DNA from: Lentibacillus sp. CBA3610
GTDB taxonomy: Bacteria > Bacillota > Bacilli > Bacillales > Amphibacillaceae
DNA length: 64,000 bases
Reading direction: 5' to 3'
Assembly (NCBI RefSeq): GCF_013373365.1
Contig: NZ_CP035925.1
Location: forward strand, 2,356,001 to 2,420,000
This document shows positions 7,147 to 15,709 of this stretch, piece by piece. Position numbers and translations under genes: made by a program. How positions within the stretch are numbered: position 1 is the stretch's first letter; every line of letters begins with the position of its first letter. The notes beneath the pieces were generated by a model. The model did not search any database and was not told where the DNA came from. It worked only from the letters and a program-made list of their open reading frames with translations.

Positions 7147-8271
7147 CTACTTCATCAAATATGAGCTATCCCACAACGGAAGCTTTGTGCCAATATTATT
7201 TTCCAACGCGTTCTGATAAACTTTATAACCCCATGCGACATCTTCTGTCGGAAGCCCTCCTGTCATACAGATAATGACTTCATCATCGGATTGTCGGCCT
7301 TCTTTTTCCCCTGCAATGATGTCGCCAATATCGTCAACTTGGCTGCCGTCATATTCGCCGTTATGGATCTTCTCCAATAGTTCGCCTGACATTGTCCAGC
7401 TTGTGATGCTTGAAATGCCATCAGGGTGGTTCAAGCCGTCTTCCAGCCATTTCTCGTGCATCGACCACATGTCTGCAACAACGCGATGATTTTGGTAGGA
7501 CGTATCAGAAAAGCTTGCCGCTCCTGTCAAAATAATCAGGGCACCCGGTTTAATGCTTTCTTCTTTTATCACCGGCTTCGTTTTTCCGGATGTTGCAACT
7601 GTCACAATATCGGATTGCCTCAAGCATACATCGATATCATCTACCACTTCAACCGGCAGATTAATCTGTTCTTCAAGCTTTTGAGCAATCTGTCTCCCTT
7701 TTTCGACATTAATATCGAATAGGACGACTTTTTCGAGATCATTAACAGTCGTCGTGATGGCATCGATACAGGACTGATTGATGGCGCCCCCGCCTATTGC
7801 ACCGAGTACCTTTGATTCCTTTTTAGCAAGGTGTTTTGAAAACACGCCGGGAACTGCTCCGGTTCTGGCTGAGCTAATCAAATTTCCGGCCATGATGGCA
7901 AGCGGCGCACCAGTATCCTTATCATTCAGCGTAAACGTGTGGACCGAACGGGGAAGTCCTTTATTCAGATTTTCAATATTGGACCCGTACCACTTGTTGC
8001 CCACAACATCGAATTCACCGCCCAAGTAAGAAATCAGGGACATAAACCGTCTGTCCGGCCCTGCTTTCGGCATATTTTCGAAAGGCTCTTCCTCGTTAAA
8101 CCAGAGCATCAGGCCATGATCATTCCTGTTTGGTCCGCCCATGATAAAATCGCCTTTACCAATCAGTCTGAACATCTCTTCAATTGTACTGATACAATTT
8201 TTCATGTTCAAAACACCGGCTTCGATCACTTCTTCCTCTTTAAGATAAAGTAATTCCAATTTTTCGGACAT
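7147..8271 (-). CDS. ornithine cyclodeaminase/mu-crystallin family protein
   Basis: A 374-residue NAD(P)-dependent enzyme of the ornithine cyclodeaminase/mu-crystallin family. The Rossmann-fold dinucleotide site is at about residues 155-180 (LGAIGGGAINQ), preceded by the SARTGAVPGVFSKHLA signature. It is longer than classical ornithine cyclodeaminase (about 330), with extra N-terminal and C-terminal segments typical of the branch labelled 'tyramine oxidase subunit B' in databases; that label rests on little biochemistry. The start codon overlaps the stop of the upstream GltS-like gene (TAATG), so the two are translationally coupled. The likely role is amino-acid or amine metabolism tied to that transporter. 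Confidence 0.8.
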   Translation of the reverse strand: MSEKLELLYLKEEEVIEAGVLNMKNCISTIEEMFRLIGKGDFIMGGPNRNDHGLMLWFNEEEPFENMPKAGPDRRFMSLISYLGGEFDVVGNKWYGSNIENLNKGLPRSVHTFTLNDKDTGAPLAIMAGNLISSARTGAVPGVFSKHLAKKESKVLGAIGGGAINQSCIDAITTTVNDLEKVVLFDINVEKGRQIAQKLEEQINLPVEVVDDIDVCLRQSDIVTVATSGKTKPVIKEESIKPGALIILTGAASFSDTSYQNHRVVADMWSMHEKWLEDGLNHPDGISSITSWTMSGELLEKIHNGEYDGSQVDDIGDIIAGEKEGRQSDDEVIICMTGGLPTEDVAWGYKVYQNALENNIGTKLPLWDSSYLMK

Positions 8272-9614
8272 TAAGCATTCTCCTTATATCTGAATTTGAC
8301 CCATTTTTTATAGTAAGAAAAGATTAAGACTACGGCACTGGCTCCAATTGTTATGGCTGAAAACAGCCAATGCTGTCCATTCAAAATGAATAATGGGGAA
8401 AACGTGATGATCAGTATTTCCACTGGCGCAATGGGTATATAAGCCAGACCGAATTCATCCAGTGTATTGCTTTCAAGCCTGGGATCCACAATTCTTAAAA
8501 GGGCAATGCCCATCGCCACAGCACCTGTGATCCATCCGAACGTAAAGATACCTTTTTCAAACCAATTTTCCTGGAAATAATACTGTGATACGAACCGATA
8601 AAAGAAATAGGAAAATAGTATTCCAAAAATAATGAGTATCGTAAATGGTATCAGATTTTCAGCAACAACTGTCAGATTGATAGATGCGATACCAAAAGCA
8701 ACAAGAATATCAGTAGCACTTCCGCTTATTTTGGACATCACACTTTTATCAATATAATCGTCCACTTTCACCATTTGCATGAGCTGTCTCAAGATGAGTC
8801 CGACCAAAAAGGAAAGTGAGAAAGCAGGAATGGATAGATTCGCATAAAGCGACTCGCCAAATTGACTTAAATAATACCCAATGGTCGTTGCGAAAACGAC
8901 TAATGCTATATGGAAAACCAGCGGATCGATTGAAATACTGGAGACCGTTTCAGATCCCATAGAACTCTGTTTATTTTTAGACAATAGCCCTGTTCTCAAT
9001 TCTTCCGGAAGCTGCTCGAAACTGCTGATATAATTGGCATGACCTTTGTTTGCACTGGACCTGATTAATAGCAATCCTACGACAATCGCAAGCACTGCTC
9101 CGATTGTTGCAGACGTCATGGCCAGAGATGTCGCTTCATCCCAACCTTGCTGAGCGAAAGCATCTCCCAGAGCTGCTGCTGTTCCATGTCCCCCGACAAA
9201 GCCTGCTGCCAATATCAAACCGAATCCGTTATGCACATCAAATAGCGGAACAAGCAATATAAGCGCAAAAAGCAGTCCGCCGCCCCACATCAGAAGCATG
9301 ATAATTTGGGAATAAGACCATAGCCCACCTACCCTGTCGATGACTTCCGACCACTTAAATTTCGGGGTGGACAAAGGGAGTGCGGCAAATACAACTGCAA
9401 TCAGCACACCCGGGTAATCACCTATAAAATCTGAAAATGGAATAATATTGAATCCACTGGGACCTAAAATCAATCCCAAAATCCCTGCAATTATACTTGC
9501 CGGCATGAAGGAACGCTGCAATAAACCTATTTTTGCTCTTAACAACATGCCTATCAACAATAGCAATGATATAAGACCCACATCAGTCAAGAGATTCCAT
9601 GCGCTGAATTCCAT
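8271..9614 (-). CDS. GltS-type sodium:glutamate symporter family protein
   Basis: A 447-residue membrane protein of the ESS (GltS) family with about eleven to twelve hydrophobic segments. The conserved loop AAGFVGGHGTAAALGDAFAQ near residue 140 is the family hallmark, and its counterpart in the second half is at FTFGWITGAVAMGIALL. Characterised relatives import glutamate with Na+. It is the first gene of a two-gene operon with a cyclodeaminase-like enzyme, and is divergent from an RpiR regulator that probably controls it. The substrate may be an amino acid other than glutamate. Confidence 0.85.
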   Translation of the reverse strand: MEFSAWNLLTDVGLISLLLLIGMLLRAKIGLLQRSFMPASIIAGILGLILGPSGFNIIPFSDFIGDYPGVLIAVVFAALPLSTPKFKWSEVIDRVGGLWSYSQIIMLLMWGGGLLFALILLVPLFDVHNGFGLILAAGFVGGHGTAAALGDAFAQQGWDEATSLAMTSATIGAVLAIVVGLLLIRSSANKGHANYISSFEQLPEELRTGLLSKNKQSSMGSETVSSISIDPLVFHIALVVFATTIGYYLSQFGESLYANLSIPAFSLSFLVGLILRQLMQMVKVDDYIDKSVMSKISGSATDILVAFGIASINLTVVAENLIPFTILIIFGILFSYFFYRFVSQYYFQENWFEKGIFTFGWITGAVAMGIALLRIVDPRLESNTLDEFGLAYIPIAPVEILIITFSPLFILNGQHWLFSAITIGASAVVLIFSYYKKWVKFRYKENA

Positions 9615-9754
9615 TTATGCAACCCCTTTCATTAGTTTTAATCATACTATATCATTGAAAGCGGAAAAATTAAACCGTATTTTTGAAAAAGGAATATTTT
9701 TTCCTATTTATTTTTAATGAAACCCTTATATAATAAAACAAGGGGGAGATTCAT

Positions 9755-10594
9755 ATGAAAGAGAAACTTATCGAAATACAAGACGAGCTGCCAAAACAGC
9801 AGCAGAAAATCTGTAAATTTATTATCAACCATTTAGATGATGTCTCAACCATGACGATTAAAGATCTGTCTGAAAATAGCGGTGTTGGGACGACAACGAT
9901 ATTGCGCTTTATCGATAAGATAGGCTATAAAAAATATCCAGACTTCAAAAATGATGTCATAAAATATAATTTCAACAATAAGGCAAATACATGGTGGCAT
10001 TTGAAAAAGTCATTAGAAGAAATCGACGGAGCTGAAAATTCGATCGTCAATGTGGGAAAGAGCAGTATAGAAGATATCGAATCCATGTTGAGGGATATTG
10101 ATATAGAGGAGTATGAGACATTTTTAAAACTGCTTCTTTACTCTGATAAAGTCCATTTTCTGGGCATGCGGACTTCCAAATCATTGGCACTCTATTTTGA
10201 AATGATGCTGAGAGGTATACTTGATAACTTAAATCAGTTAAGTTTAAATGCGGACTTGATCTATGATGAATTATTAAAATTCAAAGAAGGAGATACGCTG
10301 TTAGTTATCGCCATATCTCCCTATTCCAAACAGACGATTGATTTTGTCAAGTATTGCAGAGAAAATTTGGATATCAATATTGTTGTGATTACTGACCTTG
10401 AAACATGTCCCATCATACAAGACAGTGATGCTCATCTAATATCCGGCCAAAGTAAGAACAGATACAGCATTATACCTGCTCTCACGCTGATTGAGTCTCT
10501 GATTATCGATTTAGGAAAAAATCAGCCTGATTCAGTGGATAAAATATCACGGTTAAATGATATACATCGGGAGAATGACATTACGACATTGTGA
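9755..10594 (+). CDS. MurR/RpiR family transcriptional regulator
   Basis: A 279-residue regulator: an N-terminal HTH_6 domain (residues about 1-75, LSENSGVGTTTILRFIDKIG) and a C-terminal SIS fold (about 110-250, with VHFLGMRTSKSLALYFE). Most relatives sense phosphosugars, but several SIS regulators control amino-acid or amine genes. The ATG has AGGGGGAG upstream and TATAAT lies at 9729-9734. The short divergent intergenic region has a GGAATATTTTTTCC inverted repeat that could be its operator. The position argues that it regulates the GltS-like/cyclodeaminase operon. Confidence 0.85.
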   Translation: MKEKLIEIQDELPKQQQKICKFIINHLDDVSTMTIKDLSENSGVGTTTILRFIDKIGYKKYPDFKNDVIKYNFNNKANTWWHLKKSLEEIDGAENSIVNVGKSSIEDIESMLRDIDIEEYETFLKLLLYSDKVHFLGMRTSKSLALYFEMMLRGILDNLNQLSLNADLIYDELLKFKEGDTLLVIAISPYSKQTIDFVKYCRENLDINIVVITDLETCPIIQDSDAHLISGQSKNRYSIIPALTLIESLIIDLGKNQPDSVDKISRLNDIHRENDITTL

Positions 10595-11045
10595 CAATCA
10601 CTCGCGAGCTGTCAGGATTATTGAGATATAGATCGAGTGAATAATGATATAGAATTGAGCAACCATTTCCAATCAAGGGACGACATTCAGCACTGTATAA
10701 AAGGTGGTGTGATTTAATGGATTGGGAAAGGGAGGAAAATGAAATGCCTGATAGAAAGATGAATTTCCTGATACAAAAAAGAGTCTTTTCGAGAAATTCA
10801 TCGTCGATCGACTTTTTAAAGTAAAAGATGGTTGGAAGTATGAAAAAATTGATTTCAACTTTCCTCTCTTCACACCCTCCATGAACGGGAGGAGATTCTT
10901 TTGGACACATGTTGCTTGCATACTTAAACATGCATGATTCATGACATAAAACAGTAAAAACAATATCAAAAACCATATAATAAATACGGATCAGAAAATT
11001 ACTTTATTCGTTAATCCTTAGCGTGTGTATATCCCTAACTCACAA
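10595..11045. other. intergenic region with a possible gene remnant
   Basis: No complete gene is supported. On the + strand, about 10744-10935 can be read as a stop-to-stop frame (SLFEKFIVDRLFKVKDGWKY and onwards) without a start or ribosome binding site, which may be a fossil coding segment. I do not recognise it. Confidence 0.3.
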
Positions 11046-11083
11046 ATTTAGCATCTGTCTTTCAATAAAGACAGATGCTAAAT
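11046..11083. terminator. long bidirectional hairpin terminator
   Basis: ATTTAGCATCTGTCTTT, loop CAAT, AAAGACAGATGCTAAAT: a perfect 17-bp stem. It lies 12 bp after the stop codon of the leftward AGCS transporter gene. Confidence 0.8.
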
Positions 11084-11095
11084 ACAATTGCATGT

Positions 11096-12568
11096 TTACG
11101 CATCTTTCTTTTCCTCTGTTACAATCCTATTTTCCTTATTATCGTAAAACACTTTGAAATCCGGATCAACTTCTCCCTTCTGCAAATGCCGTGCCTTAAA
11201 GTCTTTCAGCAGGGCAAAGAACTTTGGACTCAATATCAGGATGGTGATGACATTGGCAAAAATAGGCAGGGCTGTAGTCATGTCAGCGAATAGCCAAACC
11301 ATCGTTCCTGGCATGCCAATGGAAACAGCGATAAGCACCAAGATGAAACCTGGAATTGGATAAGTCCACTTGTAAACTGTCAAAATACGTTTTTTCCATT
11401 TAGATTCACCCAACACATACCGCAAAATGACTTCGATTTGAGCATAGATGCCGGATGATGTGGTCAGTCCGAACAGGAGAACACCGACGGCAATTATCAT
11501 TCGTCCGACAGTGCCAACACCAGTTTCAAAAGCAGCTAAAGTCAATTCTGCCCCATCGAGCCCTGTTGTCCAGGCTCCTGTTACAATAATAACAAGTGAT
11601 GTAATGCTGCAGATCACAAACGTATCGACAAAAACCTCAAACGCACCTAACATACCTTGGCGGATAGGGTGGTCTGTTTTTGCTGTCGCGTGAATCATAG
11701 CAGAAGAACCCCATCCCGCCTCATTTGTGAACACTGCCCGGGACATACCGGTCTTGATGGCTACGGCAACAGCTGCACCGGCAAAACCACCTGCAGCACT
11801 CGTACCATTAAACGCACTGTTCACAATCAGTGCAAACGCATCAGGCAGCACATTAATATTAATAGCAAGAATATATAAGCCGCCTAAAATATAAAAGACG
11901 ATCATGAACGGGACAACCTTAACTGCAATTTTACCGAGTCCTGAAAGACCGCCACTGATCATGATATACAAGAGTACCGTATAAATAAGACTGACCAAAA
12001 CGTGATTCATCGAAAACGTCGTGGCTACTGCTTCGGAAACGGTATAATTTTGTACTGTCAAAACAAATCCGGTTCCAAAACCAAAAATAAAAATGAAATT
12101 CAGTATCTTATAGAGTACTTTATGATTCCGTTCCTCATACAAACCTTTTCGAATATAATAAGTTGGACCGCCGTATGCTTCACCGTTTTTATCCCTGGAA
12201 CGGTAGTGTACAGCCAGCGAAACTTCGGTCATTTTAATTATTTTTCCAACAAGTCCGGCTATCCACATCCAAAACACAGCACCAGGTCCGCCAAGTGCGA
12301 TCGCCGCTGCCACCCCACCAATATTGCCGACACCAACAGTAGCTCCGATAGAAAGGCTGACTGCTTCAAACGGCGAAAGTACCCCTCCCCCTTTCTGCTT
12401 ATCTTTTGACCGCTTGATATCCCGAGTACTTTCCCGAAAAATGAGCGGCAAACGACGAATTTGAAAAAAATCTGTTTTTAGCGACAGAAATACGCCTACA
12501 GTCAGAATCGTAATGATGAGTGGCGTTCCCCATAAAACATCCTGGACAATAAACTCAACCCAATTCAC
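11096..12568 (-). CDS. alanine/glycine:cation symporter (AGCS family)
   Basis: A 490-residue Na+ or H+ coupled amino-acid symporter of the AGCS family (AlsT/GlnT/DagA relatives). Clear signatures: SIGATVGVGNIGGVAAAIALGGPGA in the first third and AVFTNEAGWGSSAMIHA near residue 310. I start it at the GTG at 12566-12568 (protein VNWVEFIVQDVL), because AAGGGGAG lies 5-6 bp upstream and this matches the usual family N-terminus; the open frame continues 35 codons further upstream without such a signal. Monocistronic, ended by the 17-bp hairpin. The substrate is probably alanine, glycine or glutamine. Confidence 0.9.
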   Translation of the reverse strand: MNWVEFIVQDVLWGTPLIITILTVGVFLSLKTDFFQIRRLPLIFRESTRDIKRSKDKQKGGGVLSPFEAVSLSIGATVGVGNIGGVAAAIALGGPGAVFWMWIAGLVGKIIKMTEVSLAVHYRSRDKNGEAYGGPTYYIRKGLYEERNHKVLYKILNFIFIFGFGTGFVLTVQNYTVSEAVATTFSMNHVLVSLIYTVLLYIMISGGLSGLGKIAVKVVPFMIVFYILGGLYILAININVLPDAFALIVNSAFNGTSAAGGFAGAAVAVAIKTGMSRAVFTNEAGWGSSAMIHATAKTDHPIRQGMLGAFEVFVDTFVICSITSLVIIVTGAWTTGLDGAELTLAAFETGVGTVGRMIIAVGVLLFGLTTSSGIYAQIEVILRYVLGESKWKKRILTVYKWTYPIPGFILVLIAVSIGMPGTMVWLFADMTTALPIFANVITILILSPKFFALLKDFKARHLQKGEVDPDFKVFYDNKENRIVTEEKKDA

Positions 12569-12959
12569 AAAGATCTCCCCTTTTAATATGTATGATTTTT
12601 CCGCATACCAGAAAAATATTCTGAATAATGAAAATGATAATTTTATTATAATGGATACAAGCGTTGTAATCAATATAATTTTCAGATTCTATTAAAAAAT
12701 CAAAATGTAATTCCCTAATATTTCTCATAGGGGAATTTAACCAGTAACGTGAACATTTATAACCTGGATTCCCGCAAAAAACACTATTTTTTAACGAGGA
12801 ATACGATTATAGAGGGATTCAAATATCTAAATCATCGTTACATTTTTTGTATAACGAGTAAGAATGGTGCTGTATCAGCAATTGTAGACTACATCGTTAT
12901 AAATTTCGGGAGTCCAAGTTATAAGAACACCCGTCACTTCCCAAAATCCCTAAAAAACA
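12569..12959. other. intergenic region, no gene seen
   Basis: This AT-rich stretch separates the AGCS and IclR genes, which are both read leftwards. A + strand open frame from 12749 has no ribosome binding site or recognisable content. I see nothing beyond probable promoter sequence for the AGCS gene. Confidence 0.4.
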
Positions 12960-12988
12960 AAACGCTCAGCATTCCGTGCCAAGCGTTT
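12960..12988 (-). terminator. terminator of the IclR regulator gene
   Basis: Read leftwards: AAACGCT, 15-nt loop, AGCGTTT followed by TGTTTTTTA. It lies 36 bp past the stop codon. Confidence 0.6.
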
Positions 12989-13023
12989 CTCCCTCTGCTA
13001 TGTCTATCTTGTTCATTCCCTAT

Positions 13024-13773
13024 TCAGTTCAGCTGGTGATGGCCGAATGTACCGGTGATTTTCCCGGCGGCAGCTGTCACTTCGCGGGCTAATAATTGCC
13101 GTCGTGCTGCGTTCAAATTAAAATTGATTACCCGGATGCCAACCGCACCGTAAACATCGCCGTTCAAACTGGTAATGGGCGCCGCAATGGATGTCGTACC
13201 TTCAATTCGCTCATTATCACTCTCAGCATATCCCTTTTCCCGGACTTCTCTCAAATAATTCAGGAAGGCAGCCTGATCATTTTCCGGGAGCAGCCGGCGA
13301 ACACACGCATCCTTTTCGTCCGGTGCCATGAATGCCAGCATCGCATGATTAGCCGCACTGATATCCATCGGGATGCGCAGTCCAATTTTGTCATAAACAC
13401 GGATAGCACTCGAGGTATCATCAATTCGCTCAATAATCATTGATTCATCGCCCATCGGTTTATATAAATACACACTTTCCTGCAGCTCTTTCATCAAATT
13501 TTCCAGCACTGGCCGCATCTGACTGACATAATCCATCGTGTCATAGATTAATAGGCCATATTCCAGCCAGATGCTGCCAATTCCATACTGCTTTGTCCGC
13601 TCATCCTGTTCAATCATCCGGTGCTTGATCATTGCTTTCAAAATGCGGTGCAGCGTGCTCACCGGAAGCTCTGTCTCACCGGCCAGTTCCGAAATCGTCA
13701 GTTTATTTTCCGGCGAATGCCGCAGCAGAATCCCGATAATCGTCATCGCCCTGTCAATTGACTGCATCCTCAA
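13024..13773 (-). CDS. IclR family transcriptional regulator
   Basis: A 249-residue regulator with an N-terminal winged helix (about residues 5-60, LTISELAGETELPVSTLHRILKAM) and a C-terminal effector-binding GAF-like domain (about 80-245, with the ISAANHAMLAF and GTTSIAAPI stretches of the family). It is divergent from the DDAH-like/DDAH/RocB-like genes. The shared spacer contains a consensus promoter and a perfect 8-bp inverted repeat just downstream of it, a suitable operator. It probably senses a guanidino or ureido compound from that pathway. Confidence 0.9.
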   Translation of the reverse strand: MRMQSIDRAMTIIGILLRHSPENKLTISELAGETELPVSTLHRILKAMIKHRMIEQDERTKQYGIGSIWLEYGLLIYDTMDYVSQMRPVLENLMKELQESVYLYKPMGDESMIIERIDDTSSAIRVYDKIGLRIPMDISAANHAMLAFMAPDEKDACVRRLLPENDQAAFLNYLREVREKGYAESDNERIEGTTSIAAPITSLNGDVYGAVGIRVINFNLNAARRQLLAREVTAAAGKITGTFGHHQLN

Positions 13774-13805
13774 CCAACTTTCTCATCTAATGTCAGCGTT
13801 TCATA

Positions 13806-13866
13806 TTGACATTATAGCAAAGACATCGGTATAATGAAATTAATAATTTTTCAATAAGTGAAAAAT
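13806..13866 (+). promoter_or_regulatory. promoter and probable IclR operator
   Basis: TTGACA at 13806-13811 and TATAAT at 13830-13835 with an 18-bp spacer drive the rightward genes. At 13846-13866, ATTTTTCA, 5 bp, TGAAAAAT forms a perfect inverted repeat over the expected transcription start, and a further half-site TTTTTTCAATA follows. A leftward TATAAT (13811-13816) for the IclR gene overlaps. Confidence 0.7.
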
Positions 13867-13896
13867 TTTTTCAATATGCGGAAATGGAGGGATCCT

Positions 13897-14766
13897 ATGT
13901 ACTGCTCATCAATGCATCAGCCACTGAAGCGTGTCATTGTCAAGCATCCCGAACAGGCATTCATCAGCCAGGCAAATCTGAATAATCAGTGGCGGACTTT
14001 TAATTATACTGACGTGCCCGATTATGACAAGGCACTGACAGAGTACCGCGAATTTATCCGTATCCTGAATAAACATGTCGATCAAATCGATTACTTGCCT
14101 GCATCCAATCAAACCGGTCTAGATTCCATTTATACGCATGATCCGGTCAAATTCACCCGGGAAGGTGCCATCATTCTAAAATCGGGCAAAACCATCCGCC
14201 AAGCAGAAGCCGCGGAAATAAAAGCATATCTCGACAAACAAGCCATTCCGATTATCGGCGAACTGACTGGGGATGCGGTTAGTGATGGCGGAGATCTCGT
14301 TTGGCTGGACGATCGTACATTAGCTGTCGGACTTGGTTATCGCACCAATCAGGAAGCAATCCGGCAGCTGAAAAAGATAACCGGACCATTCGTTGATAAT
14401 TTTATCGAAGTGCCGCTTCCGCATGACGGGGGTGAAGACGAATGCCTGCATCTCATGTCGATGATCAGCATCGTCGATCAGGATCTGGCTGTTATTTATT
14501 CACCCCTGATGCCGGTCTTTTTCCGTCAATATTTGATTGAACAGGGATTGACACTTATTGAAGTGCCCGCCAATGAATACGAAACACTTGGCTGCAACGT
14601 CCTCGCCCTCGCACCACGCGTCTGTGTGCTGCCGGCAGGAAATGAACAGACCAAACTAAAACTCGAACAAGCTGGTGCCACCGTTTACGAATATGACGGA
14701 AACGAAATCTCATATAAAGGTACCGGCGGCCCGACATGTCTGACTTGCCCGGTTATCAGGGACTGA
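13897..14766 (+). CDS. amidinotransferase/DDAH-fold hydrolase
   Basis: A 289-residue protein of the guanidine-group modifying superfamily (dimethylargininase, arginine deiminase, amidinotransferase). Family features are the internal LTGDAVSDGGDLVWLDD segment (substrate Asp/Glu), the HDGGEDECLHLMSM histidine region, and the C-terminal nucleophile Cys in GGPTCLTCPVIRD. I start at the ATG 13897 because GGAGGG lies 5 bp upstream; an in-frame start 39 bp earlier lacks a site. It is the first of three co-oriented genes and probably hydrolyses an arginine-like guanidino compound. Confidence 0.85.
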   Translation: MYCSSMHQPLKRVIVKHPEQAFISQANLNNQWRTFNYTDVPDYDKALTEYREFIRILNKHVDQIDYLPASNQTGLDSIYTHDPVKFTREGAIILKSGKTIRQAEAAEIKAYLDKQAIPIIGELTGDAVSDGGDLVWLDDRTLAVGLGYRTNQEAIRQLKKITGPFVDNFIEVPLPHDGGEDECLHLMSMISIVDQDLAVIYSPLMPVFFRQYLIEQGLTLIEVPANEYETLGCNVLALAPRVCVLPAGNEQTKLKLEQAGATVYEYDGNEISYKGTGGPTCLTCPVIRD

Positions 14767-14873
14767 AAAAACGCACGGCCAAGCGAACAGAACAAGCAAA
14801 TAATGGACCGCTTCCGTGATTCACTTATTTTGAGTTAAACGTTTTCTACTATATTACGAGGGGGGAGATACAA

Positions 14874-15638
14874 ATGAATTTTTCCAATGTCATTGTCAAA
14901 ACACCTGGCAAAAGTTACACACAAGGGCTGACAACATCCAGCCTTGGCACACCGGATTATGAAAAAACGCTCAAACAGCATGCCGAATATGTGGATGCAC
15001 TGCAGCAATGTGGCGTTAAGGTGACTATGCTGCCGTTGAGTGAGGATTTTCCTGACGCTACTTTTGTGGAAGATACAGCCGTTTTAACAGAAGAATTTGC
15101 AGTTATAACCCACCCGGGTGCCACTTCCCGCAATGGGGAAAAAGATTTGATGATCCCTGTCATCCGAGGCTTTTACCAAACCATTCATTATATCGGATCA
15201 CCCGGCACGCTGGATGGCGGTGACGTGCTGCAGGCTGAAGACCAATTTTACATCGGTATTTCCGACCGCACGAATGAGGCGGGCGCCCGACAGTTCAAAG
15301 CTATCGTCGAACAATTCGACTACCAGGCAATCATCGTACCGTTAAAGGCTTTTTTTCACTTGAAAACAGGCATCGCCTACCTTGGGGACAATCGAATGGT
15401 TGTCGCCGGTGAATTCATCGATCGTCCGGACTTTGCTTCCTATGATAAACTGATCATAAGCGATCGAGAGGAATATGCTGCCAACTGCATCCGAATCAAC
15501 GATACTGTCATTATCCCGGACGGTTATCCGGAAGCCAGGCATAAAATTGAAGCGGCCGGATACCCGACCATCGCACTCGACATGTCCGAATTCCAAAAAC
15601 AGGATGGCGGACTGAGCTGCCTGTCCTTGAGATTTTAA
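14874..15638 (+). CDS. ddaH: dimethylarginine dimethylaminohydrolase (DDAH)
   Basis: A 254-residue member of the DDAH family, which hydrolyses N-omega-methylated arginines to citrulline and a methylamine. The fold markers are all present: DATFVEDTAVL near residue 63, SPGTLDGGDVL near 112 (substrate-binding acidic residues), the catalytic His in FFHLKTGIAYL near 163 and the nucleophile Cys in GLSCLSLRF at the C-terminus. RBS GGGGGGAG precedes the ATG. It follows a second DDAH-fold gene and precedes a RocB-like peptidase, so the operon looks like a route for methylarginine or related guanidino compounds. The exact substrate is inferred from family only. Confidence 0.88.
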   Translation: MNFSNVIVKTPGKSYTQGLTTSSLGTPDYEKTLKQHAEYVDALQQCGVKVTMLPLSEDFPDATFVEDTAVLTEEFAVITHPGATSRNGEKDLMIPVIRGFYQTIHYIGSPGTLDGGDVLQAEDQFYIGISDRTNEAGARQFKAIVEQFDYQAIIVPLKAFFHLKTGIAYLGDNRMVVAGEFIDRPDFASYDKLIISDREEYAANCIRINDTVIIPDGYPEARHKIEAAGYPTIALDMSEFQKQDGGLSCLSLRF

Positions 15639-15709
15639 CTTATTATGAATAACTCTATCCATACACAAAATGGTCCCAATCAATATGAAAATGCCGGGAG
15701 GAGGATACG

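Noticed and set aside
10581..10976. 131-codon leftward ORF after the RpiR gene
   Set aside because: It lacks a ribosome binding site and its composition is not protein-like. A short + strand remnant fits as well.
12749..13039. 96-codon + strand ORF between AGCS and IclR genes
   Set aside because: It overlaps the IclR terminator and 3' end, and has no ribosome binding site or family resemblance.
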